Shown here one piece after another: positions 37,929 through 50,252 of a DNA stretch of 64,000 nucleotides. The stretch is taken from assembly GCA_003024785.1 (NCBI GenBank), contig PUQB01000012.1, forward strand, positions 738,019-802,018, read 5' to 3'. Position numbers and translations under genes: made by a program. This DNA comes from Selaginella tamariscina (Eukaryota > Streptophyta > Lycopodiopsida > Selaginellales > Selaginellaceae). A model generated the notes under the pieces. That model did not search any database. It was given only the letters and a program-made list of their open reading frames with translations, and had not been told where the DNA came from. Positions within the stretch are counted from its first letter, which is position 1. Each line of letters starts with the position of its first letter.

Positions 37929-38369
37929 TTTGATTCCTAGTAAATTTAAAAATGCCACGTCATTAATAATAACTACCACTGTGGTTTACACTAAAGTGGT
38001 TAATTGAATTAAAAATTAAATTACCAGTGAACAATTTTCATTTAATTATGATTAAAGAGGTTTTTTTAATTAATTATAATTTAGGATTATTGACAGCATT
38101 TGATTATGGAATCTAAGCATAGAGGCATGGACTATAAACAACTCATTCAAGTTGTAATTGCAATTATGATCTCCATTCTAAATATGTTATAAAAAGCTAC
38201 TAACATCAAAGGTATGTTAGCAATTGAGCTACTTCTTAAGGCCTTCGAATTGGTCATTAGATGTGATGGCATAGCAAAGCGGAACTCTCCATTCATTTGA
38301 ATGTATGACAAGCCCAATGTGTATATTAAAAGAACACTTATTGTTTCTTATAATGATGCTATATTCAAG

Positions 38370-39417
38370 TCAAGGATGTGTGTGTCACGAGATACATTCT
38401 CATTTCTATGTACAAAACTTGCTCCATACTTACAATGACATGGCACCTATCTACGACAAACCATTCCACTTGAAAAGTGAGTGTGTGTTACTCTTATTAA
38501 GTTAGGCATTGGTAATCTCATTAAGGATATTGGGGATGAGTACGATTTTAGAATGACAACAGTGCACAAAATAATTAAAGAGTTTTATAATGTAATAAAA
38601 ATAAAGCTTTGAAATATATGCATTGCTTGGCCATCACTATAAAGGTTAGAGAAACTAACTAAAGAGTTTGAGAGAATTAAAGGCATTCATAGTATTGTTA
38701 GAGCCATTGATGGAAGTTATTTACAAGTGATCGCACCAAAACTTCATCCACAAAATTATTATAATAGAAAGGGTTTTTATTCTATCATACTTCAGTTGAT
38801 TATCTCAGCAAAAAAATATATATGGGACTACAACATTAGATGGGCATGTAGTTTGCATGACTACAATGTTTTCAGTAGGTCAATAGCTAGTTTAAGAATT
38901 AAAAAGGGATGTCTTAAATCATATTATTTAGTTGAAGATGCTGCATATGGTGTTAAACCTTAGATGTTGTCTCCTTATAAAGAAAGAAAGGTTTAGATAA
39001 AATGAAGTACTATTGGAATCTAGCACTTGTATGTTAGTGGAGTGTGTAATTGGTAAACTGAAAGCTCGTTCCAGAATTCTTATCAGGAGAAATGATAGTA
39101 AGTTAGAGTATATGCCTGATCAAGTGACTACATGTTGTGTTCTTCACAACTTGTGCCTTTTACATAGTGATAGTTTTAATTATACTTGGATGGCTGAAGC
39201 TAAAAAAGAGTTGGAAGCTATAATAAAAATTAAGAAGGAAAGTACATTGGCTCTGATAGATACCTTTAAGCAATGCAAGTTTGATGAGAGTAAAGTAGCC
39301 AAAGCATCATCTTATAATTTACATTGGGTGAAAGCAATAGGATTGACTCATATGAAAGCTTTAGCAAGAACTCTTGAAGAACACAATGACAATGCAATAA
39401 TAAGTAATATATGTTAG
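38370..39417 (+). pseudogene. PIF/Harbinger (HARBI1-like) DDE transposase, decayed
   Basis: Reading across stops, the N-terminal part reads SRDTFSFLCTKLAPYLQ and later TTVHKIIKEFYNV. It is followed by the nuclease core: IVRAIDGSYLQV (first Asp), YYNRKGFYSIILQ, SLHDYNVFSRS (second Asp), YYLVEDAAYG, and then VECVIGKLKARSRIL (catalytic Glu region) and VTTCCVLHNLCLL. In-frame stops occur near 38425, 38480 and 38640, and a frame change occurs near 38965-39010. The stops here include substitutions, unlike in the host genes. It would cut and move elements with matching ends; this copy is inactive. Confidence 0.85.
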
Positions 39418-40311
39418 GCCATGAGTAACTACTTAAACTCGGAAAGGAGGGATGCTTTGACAAAAGTGTTTTTTTAAAATGCAAACATAAGGCAAGTGTT
39501 TAAAAAAAATGACCTTAGTGAGTAAGAAGAGTAATAAGTAGTTCGTTTAGTGTTAGAGTGATATAGTCATTTATTTTTATTTCTTTTAAAACTTAAATAT
39601 TATAGTGTGTGTTTATGTGTATATCAACTTATATGTTTACTTATAAGAATATAAGAGGACATATACTTTATTATACTCTCTTATGGATCGTATTCCACGT
39701 AATATGCTTTTCACTATTCCATATAACATGCTAAACAGTGTCAAGTGTGGAGGATTTATGTTGTCTACTCACGATATTTAAACTAATAAATACGTATGAG
39801 ACTCATCTATATACCTCATACAAACCATGTCAAGTCAAGGAGGATTGGCCCAGATTTCACAAGTATTAGTGAGGGAGAACAAGCTAGATTTACTTGTGAA
39901 CCTACTCTACACTCATGTGTGCATTATATGTATTGTGTATGTACCTCTCTCTCTATCTCTCACACACACAAATGTATATATGTGTGTGTACACATATATA
40001 CATGTGTACATATATACTGACGACCTTAACTATCTCTTCTCATATTTGCATTACATAAACTATGTATGTACCTCTCTCTCTCTCTCACTCACACACACAC
40101 AATTGTGTAATGAATGTATGTATGCACAGGATCTACATCAAAACTTAGTGAAGTTTGGGATACACACGGCTTAAAATATAAAATATGATTAAGAAGTGTT
40201 TAGGATATATGCAAACACCCATGCATATCTGCAATATAGAGTGTGTTCAAATACATGACATTTAAAATATATAAACCTGATGAAAGTTGCATTACAAAAT
40301 AAAGTACAAAT

Positions 40312-41160
40312 CTATAACTTGTTCACAAGCTGTTGCAAAATCCCCTCAAGACGCTCAAGAACAACAACTTTATGCTCTTCCCATTCATTACATGTGTTTA
40401 AAATGGTAATCCTTGTTTCCTTTAGTTCATTACTAAGTTTGGAAGCTTTATTTTTTTGTTCTCTCTTTGTCTCTCGTGCATCCTTATCAATCGTAAGTAG
40501 TCTAATGCCTTCATTGTCAATAACACCACCATGGAATTCTTTAATTACATGGGCCTTGCTACTCATGAACTTGTCAATAAGATAATACCATTTGTTTGTT
40601 TCTCTATTGTTGCTAGAGACTTCATTGTAAGCCTTTAGCTTTTTATATTCTGCATACTCTGCTTTCTACTTATTACGGCATGCTTCTGCATTCTTTTTGA
40701 AATCTAGAAATTATGTTGTACAAAATTCAATATTAAAAAGGTTTGAAAAATAAAAAGACAACTTACCAATAATTTTTGTCTGCACAATTTGCCACACATT
40801 GATTCCTTGTTTGGAGAGTTTGCTAAATTCTTACAGTATTTCTTCCATAAAACAAATGAGAAGCTCCACATGTTTATCCTTCCATCTTAATGCCTTCATT
40901 TTATCAAGATCTTTCTTTACCTTCTCGAACCCTCCTTCAATTTTGGGAGACCTACTACGCCTTTTCCTAATGTCCTCTTTCGAGATCTTATGTAATACAA
41001 ATAAAGAGAGCACCTACACATTGGATTCATCAAAAACAAGTAGTAAAGGAGATCGATTGGCAATCATCACAGGCTATGGCGTCTTGAATGGCAATACCAT
41101 CTGTAACCGTAAAGAAGTCTTCATAGGATCATGCACCTCCTTCACAAATGCTGCATCCAT
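40312..41160 (-). pseudogene. Myb/SANT-like DNA-binding partner of the PIF/Harbinger element, decayed
   Basis: Minus-strand frame from ATG 41160 with two early stops (after FKTP and ESNV), then RWKDKHVELLICFMEEIL (trihelix/Myb-like helix), WQIVQTKIIGK, FKKNAEACRNK.KAEYAEYKKLKA and a charged coiled-coil tail (DKDARETKREQKNKASKLS). PIF-type elements need such a protein alongside the transposase to bind the ends. Convergent placement with the transposase matches the family. Several stops make it non-functional. Confidence 0.65.
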
Positions 41161-41326
41161 TCTGATGATTAAGGAAAGTTTAATAATAACCTGTTGGTTA
41201 TGCCACTTTATGCATTGGTAACTACATAACCAAGCAAAATTGCCCACCATGTAGATCTTATATTTTAAATAACCGGCAAGTGAAAAACCAAACTGCTGGT
41301 ATTAAAATTTGATTGGTTGAGGCAAT

Positions 41327-41353
41327 TAACCACTTGCTAGTGGAAAGTGGGCC
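41327..41353 (-). repeat. Right terminal inverted repeat of the PIF/Harbinger element
   Basis: Reverse complement of the left repeat with one mismatch; ends GTGGGCC just before TAAATTT. Confidence 0.9.
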
Positions 41354-42129
41354 TAAATTTATTTATTTGATTTCATAAATAACTCTTTTATGATATTAAA
41401 GTTTATTAGATTAATAATTTATATTATTTAATTCTATTTTATGAAACATGTTTGGAATTACATTATTATATATAATGTATTATACACACTTTAACATTCA
41501 TATTATTTTATTATATAGTAAGATAAATTAAAAACCTTAACACATGGCTTCTCTTAGTCTCAACATGACCAATTCCTAGGGAGGATAAGGCATGCCACAT
41601 ACATTGACTTAGATTCCATGGGTTAGATTATAAAGGTTTGATTCCATGACTTGATTCCAATGTTACATTCTATGAGCATCAGCAATCACTTTGTTCTTCC
41701 CTCCCAACAAGCAGGCATTATAAAATCAGGATTCGCCACACCTTTCACAAAGCATAAGGGATGAGGGGCTGCATGAACAACTATGTTTTCTCAATGTCAC
41801 AACTAATAAACTTTCCCTCAACAACAACCACTTGTGCATGTATCTCCTCCATCTTGTTTGTCTCTATCTCCCTTTCCCTCTCTCTCTCACACACACATGT
41901 GACACATATTTCAAAAGATATGTTATATCACACATATATGTCAGTTTAGTGCAATAAGAAAAGTGTGTGTGGGAGAGAGAGAGGTGACTTACATACTTAA
42001 GAGTTGAGACTCAGCTTAGAGTTCGTGGATTATGGATAAAGCTTGTGAATCTAGTGCTTACCAATTCACCATGTGGAACTTTGCATACTAAGTTATGGTA
42101 ACTTTCACATTACAAGAGGAAGAAGTCTT
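41354..42129. other. AT-rich spacer, no gene seen
   Basis: A short (CT)n(CA)n run lies at 41860-41897 and a (GT)n(GA)n run near 41965-41983. No coding frame is supported. Confidence 0.55.
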
Positions 42130-42850
42130 CATTATAGGGTGTTAACCATGAATTTATTTATAATATAATCATGAACATTGTAATCACAAGGGTCGTAATT
42201 AGGAGGGTTGCAATGTCAAGAGAGAAGCATGATATTAAAAGAGAATTGTAATATTAGGAGATGACCATAACAACATTAAGAGGAGTATCATAATACTGGG
42301 AGACAACATAATAGGAAGGATATGGAGCGCCATAACACTATAATATTATATTAAAAGACAACAATCATCAAAAAACCATGGAGTGCTATAATATTATAAG
42401 GACCATAATATTAGAAGACAATCCTAATATGTATCTTAATATTATCAAAAGACCCTTAATACCATGAGAATATATCTATTATGAGATAACCTTAATATCA
42501 TAAGATATTACGAGAACCATTATATTATGCAATATTATAGAGTTATAATATCAAACATAATATTAAGAGAGAATTATAATATCAAGGAAGAACCATAATA
42601 TTAAAAGGTTGCATTAAGAAAAACCATAAGGTTAAACATTAACTAGACAATAGGAATAGAATCATGAACCTTTTTGATGGATCATAATAAAGGTCAATTA
42701 TAATGGAAAGAAGATCGCCATATTATGAGTATAGTAATAAAAATTGTTATTATAACGAAATTTGAATAAGAATAAGAAGCAATTATCAATGGCAATAGCA
42801 ATAAGATTAATAGTACGAATCATAACAAAATATTTATACTAGAAAGAAGT
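42130..42850. repeat. Degenerate tandem repeat built on ATAATATTA and GGAGA/AAGA units
   Basis: About 700 bases are made of variants of cc-ATAATATTA-aaaaga and taatatta-ggagatgaccat. Spacing varies from roughly 25 to 60 bases, and the repeat is visible by eye but eroded. No reading frame runs through it. Origin unknown. Confidence 0.6.
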
Positions 42851-44870
42851 ATAAATAGTGGTGTGGAGGCCGCTCACAGCTAGCTTGGTGTGGACCTTGT
42901 GCCGAACCCAACATGTGCCCGGTGCGTAGTCCTTTCCACATACTTCACTAGGATCAGTGTTCATGCTCTTAGCTCCAAATAGAACACAAAATGAGAATGT
43001 AATAAATTAATAAAATGACAACATTAATAATTTAGGATTAGTTTAGGTAAATGATTTCATAATATAAATGGGAAGTAAGAGTCCCATACTTATTTTATCA
43101 TGTATTATTATTATGAATTAAAGAAGCAGTCATAACTCAATTAATAATCTCATCCCCTACTTTTTATTTTGTATGATATTATTATAATAAGACATTTATA
43201 TTGTAATCACAATTGAGTAATTATTTAAGTTTTTGCACTCTTGTGATCAATCATACTTACTCTTGCATTATTCTTACCATTACTTATTACATCACAATAG
43301 TATTAGGATGTGGTTGTATTACGGGATGTAAATTTTCACCCTTTAATATAGGAAGAAAAGTCATACTTAACATTTTTTCTCTACTAACAAGGATTGACAA
43401 TGCATATAGCTTACTCAATATAACCATGGTATGAATTCCAGCACATACTAGAGACTATCAATAATTGGGTTGACCCAGATTGGCCACATCCATGTGCAAA
43501 CTACATGTTCAAGTTTTTATATATAATAATGTACGTCATAGTTTTTACTATGACTCCTTTTTACTTTGGACGTTAACTGTTGTTACCTATTGTACTATGT
43601 TAATAAGTATTTGTAAGAATGTAGATGAGTTTGGTGTATTAAATAAGGTTAGGAACACCCTTAGGGTTGCCCTAACCACCCCTCAAGTAGGCTTTAGGAG
43701 TAGCAATAAGATTAAGTTAAAAGCTCATCTTGTTAACTAAGGGACTAACTAATTTTGTGTTAGCCCACTTATACATATAGGAAGGGGGGGCTCCATCACA
43801 TAAATAAGGTAGGGTATATGTAGGAGAGTTCATGGGCTCATGACTAAGTTCGTTACTCTTTTGCCAGTCTAAGCTTTAATTTGTGTTGTTAAGGCACAAC
43901 TCTTTGTTATGCTCCCTAACTTTCAGACGATAGAGGTACATCCCACCTTTGGGGTAACCTACCCTTAACATTGGCAAATCCATGACTGGAAAGTCTCGTT
44001 GGAATGCATGTTTGAAGGGTTAAAGGTTGAGTTATGTCCCTAGCTCCTCTTCCACATCAAATTAAGTGTAGCACTCACAACTAAATAAGGCACATTCGTG
44101 TTCTTGTCCAATTATGAGCATGTCTAAAAGGGTTCTAGAGTTGGCATTTAAGAGCCATGTTCGTGGCACTTGGTGTAACTCTTGAATTTAAGGGGCTATA
44201 GCATGATATCCCACTTCATAAGAAATAGTGTCACAATGAAGATGTGACATTAAGTTAAATGACACACGGTACAACGCTCGAGGCACACCCTTAAGGGTTG
44301 TGTCATATGAATTTGTCGCCAATGGGTTGGATACCCTAGCAAACAAGCATGTTATGATGCTAAGCCTTGGGCATCAGCTCAAGGGAGGTTAGGTCTTAAA
44401 ACTAGGTGTGCTTTAGAACATTTGGTTAGGGGGTGTTCTACTTAGGATTTAAGGGTTGAAACAACCTAAGCTCATTGGTAGGAGCCTTTTCACAAGGCAT
44501 TCGCAAGGTCATGTACTTATGATTGTGGACCAATGCATGTTTAGTCATTGAACAAAATGAGGTATTTTGTGACGTTTATAGATGATTATACTCGTTACAC
44601 ACAAATAGTTTGATTATCACACCAAACGGCATGGTTGATAACTTTGTTAAGAGACTTCACTCCCCATCTAAATAGGCTAGTTATATAACACATTTAAAGT
44701 AATAAGGACGATCATTAAATTTTGAAGACCCTTATAACTAAGTACCAGCCCTAGGTGTATGCCACTCAAACCCTTAAGGGTTAGCTATGGCTTAAAGTAC
44801 TCCTTGTCGCCCTAAAGGGGTTGTACTCCGATATAAGGGTACAAGGGGTATGTGTAAGGCACATCTCTTT
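42851..44870. other. Balanced-composition repeat-like tract, no gene recognised
   Basis: From about 42860 the base composition is less AT-rich than the surroundings. Phrases such as CCCTTAAGGG and CTCAAGGGAGG recur loosely. No recognisable protein survives in any frame. It may be an old retroelement or the flank of the tandem duplication that follows. Confidence 0.4.
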
Positions 44871-45390
44871 GATGAGGTTAAGACATGAGTCTATCTAGGT
44901 CTAATGGGATAGGATCCTAAAGTATACTCGGGTTATTTTCTAAGCTTAAGGGGATAGTCGTTTTGATTTAAAGTAGGACTTTGACTCTTCTACTGAATTA
45001 AGCATCTGAGTCAGACTCTTAGGGTCATCTTGAAAGATTAGCATTGTTCACACAAGGTGATGATACCGGATGACCACTTAATAACCATGTGTTGCCACGT
45101 GTTGGCCCTTCGAGTTAAAACTTTAACAATATATCTCTTTGATGAGGTTAAGACATAAGTCTATCTAGGTCTAATGAGATAGGATCCTAACATATACTCG
45201 GGTTATCTTTTAAGCTTAAGGGGATAGTCGTTTTGATTTAAAGTAGAACTTTGACTCTTTTATTTAATTAAGCATATGAATCAGACTTTTAGGGTCATCT
45301 TGGAAGATTAGCATTATTCACACAAGGTGATGATACCGAATAACCACTTAATAACCACATGTTGCCCCTTCGAGTTAAAAACTCTGACAA
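44871..45390. repeat. 262-bp tandem duplication
   Basis: Copy 1 runs 44871-45132 and copy 2 from 45133 to about 45390, both starting ATCTCTTTGATGAGGTTA. They share most positions (for example GGGATAGTCGTTTTGATTTA, and GGTGATGATACCG near their ends). Copy 2 lacks about a dozen bases around TGTTGCC. No coding content is recognised. Confidence 0.9.
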
Positions 45391-46269
45391 TATATATATA
45401 TATATATAATATATATATTATATATTATTTATGTATGTATGTCCACATTTGTGTGTTTGTAGTGTCACTTACACATCCGTTGAATTAGTTAGATCTTTGG
45501 AATCTACTCCCCTTGTTACAAGTGTAGGTACATGTTTGCATATATTTACATGTACTGGATATATAATCAAAATATATTAAGGGGTACATGTATAATATAT
45601 ACATGTGTATGATATATGTATACAGTAATTTGCATAGGATGCATATATGTATATTATGCACACATTGATGGTGTGTGTTTGAAAGAGAGAGAAAGAATGA
45701 GACAAGTACATTGTGAAAAATCCAATACAAGATATCTCTGTTAGTTTTATGTCAGTTTTTATATGATATATATATATATTTTTGCAACTATGGAACTTTT
45801 CACATGGTGGTCCATTACATGTTAAGACACTTGCATAACATACCCCCTTAACATATTGTACAAGAAATAAAAAGGAGATTAACTATTTACCTTAATTCTC
45901 AAGGGTTTCTTTTTAAGTACATTTCTAGGTTTTTCCATGTGTGTGGGTATAATGTTTAAAAGTGGGGTGTAATTCCTTGTGTTAGTGATGTTATTCGTGT
46001 GTGTATATGTGTATTATGATGATCATGTGAGTGTAATGCTCATTACATGGCTGACAAAAGGAATTTTTTATAAAACCTCTATTTTGTCAGAGTAGGTCGT
46101 TATTATTTAATTCTAATTAACCAAACGGAAAAGCCGACACGTGTGAAAAGAATAATGTACTTAATTTATATTATTAAAGTTTGGTTAATGAAATCCCTCA
46201 TAAGTAATATTGGAATAAAATGTTGCGTATTCTACCAATTCCATGTGAAGGTGTGTGTGTGTGTGCGTG

Positions 46270-46318
<49 letters not shown>

Positions 46319-47043
46319 CACATACATATATAATAAACATGCATACGTGTGTGTGTTGTATATGTATATGTATGTATCCATTTCCTACAATGCATTCTCA
46401 TTTCTAGTTATCTTTATGTTTATCTTCATTTTGTACATCTACATATCCACATTATTTAGCTCTACTTCTACGTCTCTATAAGGCACCTCTGGCTAGTTTT
46501 CACAACCAGCCCCTTTTCTTAATCACATTTAATTAAGTTAATTATTTTAAAGATTTTATATGCATTTAAAGGATAAATTGAAAAGACCTTTAAAGCTAAA
46601 GCATTTCAATTTATATTTTTTATTATTTAATTTATTAATTGTTTCTAATCTCTCTTAATCTCACTCACTTTAACCACTTAACCGATAAGTTAATCACCCG
46701 TTAAATATATTCACGTTGAGTTGTACCTGATACTTAACCTTGTTTAAATAGTGGAGATAAATTATAAATATAAAACGTAAAGAGAGATAAATTATTCTAC
46801 TTAGGAAAAAGAACATTATTAATTGTTGATAATATTAATTTTGTTGAGTTAGCTCTCATATATTACATGCTTTATCAAACGTAGACTAAAATATATTAAA
46901 CATAATGTTATAATGTTTTATGACAGCACTCTTATTATGTTATTAAAGCGATATTTAATATTTAATAAAGTCCAATAGGTACACGTATATAATGCAAAAG
47001 ACGTAGTTAAGTGCAAACCACAATGTACACTCACAAATACCCT
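45391..47043. other. AT-rich spacer with AT and GT microsatellites
   Basis: (AT)n runs lie at 45393-45427 and 46270-46313 and a (GT)n run at about 46250-46268. No gene is seen. The last part is the upstream region of UTP7. Confidence 0.6.
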
Positions 47044-47075
47044 AAACCCTAGGGTTCAAGAGTTTAGGGTTAGGG
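47044..47075 (+). promoter_or_regulatory. Telobox cluster upstream of UTP7
   Basis: AAACCCTA at 47044-47051 and TTTAGGGTTAGGG at 47063-47075, within 60 bases of the start codon. Telobox motifs are typical of plant ribosome-biogenesis and translation gene promoters, which fits the downstream gene. Confidence 0.6.
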
Positions 47076-47099
47076 ATTTCTGCTAGGGTTCAGGACGCC

Positions 47100-47435
47100 A
47101 TGGCCAAGCGGAAGCGCTTCTTCGAGCCGGACGATGCGCAAAATGTGAGTGTGAGTGTGTGCGTGTATAGAGTATTCATGTGCGTTTTCGCCACAGCAAT
47201 CGGAATCGAAGAAGATTAGAAGTGATCAGAAAGTAAATCCTGCGGCCGAGAAGCGTCTGATCCAAGCCAAAGCCAAAGCGCCAGTAAGATATCTGCTGCA
47301 CACACATCATCATTATATGAGTATATAATTGGGTTACTGTGTGTGCAGCCACTTGATGAGAAACAAAAGGTTTTGAATAGGCCGAAAGTGGCGAAATTCA
47401 AACGGGGGCTTCCACTTTCAGTGAAGGTAAGTTTG

Positions 47436-47480
<45 letters not shown>

Positions 47481-50029
47481 GTGTGTGTGTGTGTGTGTGT
47501 GTTCTTTTAGCTTTATTCTGAGCTAGGTGATTACAGGGAATCAAAGATAAGAAGTTAAAGTCTCAGCTGAAGTCTAAGGAGTCTATTTATGCCAAATCTG
47601 CTCTAACAGCCGCTAAAGTAGAACAGGTAACGCTTCATATATATATATATATATAAACCATAATAACCATTTCATATTCTTTATTATAGTGGCTTCTACC
47701 AAGCGAAGGAGGGACTTTGGAGGCAGAAGGGAATGAACACACTTACGACTACACGCAGGAAGACATTGTACGTGAAGTAGATATTTCAAGTGCACATAAA
47801 GCATTCGACCTCAAGCTTCCAAGTTAATATCAACAGTAGCTAATAATTTCAAGTTTAATAAGCAATAAGAATTAGCATTTAATAGCTTACTAATACCTTA
47901 CAGTTTTGGGACCGTACACCTTGGATTTTACACACAATGGTAGATACGGACTCATTGGAGGCAGAAAAGGGCATCTTGCTATCATAGACTGGAAAACTTC
48001 GTATCTCATTACGGAGACTCAAGTTAGAGAAACTACACGAGATGTAAAGTTTCTACACAACGAGCAGTTTTTTGCAGCTGCACAGAAAAAGTAAGCTTTT
48101 ACCTTGCATATGGGCATACATATACATATATATGAATGATGTATGGAGATATATTGATACACTTGTGTTGCAGGTACATCTACATCTATGATAAAAGGGG
48201 GCTGAAGTTCATTGTCTGAAGGTATAAACTATAATACTATAGTATCATACAATCATTATACTTGCAAATAGCAGATACACATACGAGCGTATATCAGCAC
48301 ATATCTATACATATGCGCATACCATCTGTGTGTAAGCAGGAATACGTTGCACCATTGAAGTTGGAGTTCCTTCGCCAACACTTCCTATTGGTGAGCATAA
48401 ACAAGTCTGGAATTCTGCACTACCAGGACATGAGTACAGGCGAAATCGTGGCCAATCATCACACCAAGCTCGGACGGTCCGATGTCATCCGCGCGAATCC
48501 GTACAACGCGGTCGTCGGTGTCGGCCACAGTAACGGTACGGTCACCATGTGGACACCTAATCTCAGCGCTCCCGTGGTCACAATGCTCTGTAACAAAGGT
48601 ATTTGTGCCTGTTATATATATTAGTATGTGTAGAGTTGCCCTAAGTATATGCATTTATATACGTATATACATGCATACGCACATATATATACAATTGAAA
48701 TGCCAGGTGGGGTGACATCGGTGGCTTTTGACATGGGAGGGAATTACATGGTGACGGCGGGTACGGACGCCAAGATTAAGGTCTTTGACGTACGGAAGCT
48801 ACAGCCTTTGACTTCGTACGTGGCATTCCAGCCAACAAAGTCTCTGGAGATTAGTCAGAAAGGCCTGCTAGCTGTCGGATCTGGTTCGAGCATCGAGATC
48901 TGGCAAGACGCCTTCAATGTCAAGCAGGTATATACTATTTTAACTTGAATATTTACTTCAAACTTTGTATGTGACTAGCATCCAAGAATATATATATATA
49001 TCTGTATAGACCCGTGATCGTTTGTCATGACTTTTGCAGTACTACATATGCTTATTGTTGTCTTTATTAGACGTCAGCTGTCTGGATATATATAAGTTTA
49101 AATATTTAAATATTTAGACACATTTACTAAGTTTTTCATGTATGTGTATTACCAGGAGAAGCCGTATATGAAGCACAAATTGCCGTTATCTGCAACGGTA
49201 CAGGATCTATGTTTCTGCCCATACGAAGACGTACTAGGGATCGGCCACTCAGGTTAGTTGTTAACTATGATCACATACAATATGGTATGCTGGCACACAT
49301 TCAGTTATACATCACTGGATTTAAGTATTTGCATATATACATATAAGCATTACTTTAGGTGGAGTTTCATCAATGATAGTACCTGGTGCTGGAGAGCCAA
49401 ACTATGACACCTTTGTGGCTAATCCATATGAGATGGGTAAGCAGCGTCGTGAAGCAGAAGTACACGCACTGTTAGACAAGCTGCAGCCCGAGTTAATTAT
49501 GTGGATCCTCACAAGGTTGGCACGGTTAAGAAGAACTTTACGGGCAACTTAAAGCAACTAGAGGAGCAGGAGAAGATAGAGGCCGAGTTAAAGGAGAAGC
49601 AGCTAAAGGAGAAGAAGAAGACTAAAGGCAGGAATAAGATCGGTAAACGTGTTGCAAAGAAACAAAAGGAGAGTTATAGCCAGAAGCGGCTTATTATACG
49701 TCATCAACAGCATCAGCAAAACCACAATCAACAGGTACTAATGAACACTCGCACACTGTATATATAGTGTCTGTGTACCGTATACATATATAATTATATA
49801 CAGTAAGACTAGATGGACTATATGTATCTATACAGGTATAGTTCACACACATGTGGAAACTGTAGCGTACGTATTATACAATAATTTAAATATAAATAGT
49901 TTAGATTCTATAATTTATTTTAACAAACCTAATTAATTATCTAACGTGGAGAATTTATTAATTTAACAGAAAGAACAATCAATAAAAGAGGAGGAGCCTT
50001 TGCCACGAGCATTGGCACGCTTCAGTTAA
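47100..50029 (+). CDS. UTP7: UTP7/WDR46 (BING4-type) WD40 protein of the small-subunit processome, two apparent frameshifts
   Basis: Nucleolar U3 snoRNP-associated WD40 protein for 18S rRNA processing. Exons: 47100-47144, 47197-47283, 47349-47426, 47537-47626, 47690-47822, 47904-48090, 48174-48221, 48340-48598, 48707-48927, 49156-49252, 49359-49734, 49970-50029. Seen: a basic N-terminus, [79 protein letters not shown], then the BING4 C-terminal helix with [17 protein letters not shown] and a Lys/Glu-rich tail ending [12 protein letters not shown] of a GG pair is missing in exon 7 (RGL.VHCLK) and a T of a TT pair in exon 11 (ELIM.DPHKV); with both, every splice phase closes. The order of WD repeats fits the family. 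Confidence 0.92.
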
Positions 50030-50252
50030 ACGACATGACGCGCTTTTGGAGGAGCGGTTAAGATCGTAATGCAGAGAGGATCAACGGTTGTGAGCGACCC
50101 AAGATCCATCTGTAGATCTCAAGGACTGGGAGCGTGCCACGAAAGCCGGTTACAGTTTACGGTCCGGATTTACAAGGGATTTAGGAGAGAGGAGCTAGTT
50201 ACTAGAGAAGGCGCTGCACGGCGGCTTACTGGTTTTCGGCGATCGCGCTACG

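Larger units (their letters stand above)
37902..41353. mobile_element. PIF/Harbinger DNA transposon, decayed autonomous copy
   Basis: Bounded by 27-bp terminal inverted repeats: 37902-37928 (starts GGCCCACTTTGCACTAGC) and 41327-41353, whose reverse complement differs at one position. The flanking trinucleotide is TTA on the left and TAA on the right; PIF elements duplicate a TWA target, so the direct repeat is not perfect here. Inside lie two convergent decayed genes in the order usual for the family: a DDE transposase (plus) and a Myb/SANT-like partner (minus). Length is 3,452 bases. Confidence 0.88.

Noticed and set aside
43480..43740. 86-codon frame in the balanced-composition tract
   Set aside because: No recognisable motif, biased toward Ile/Thr/Val, and embedded in repeat-like DNA.
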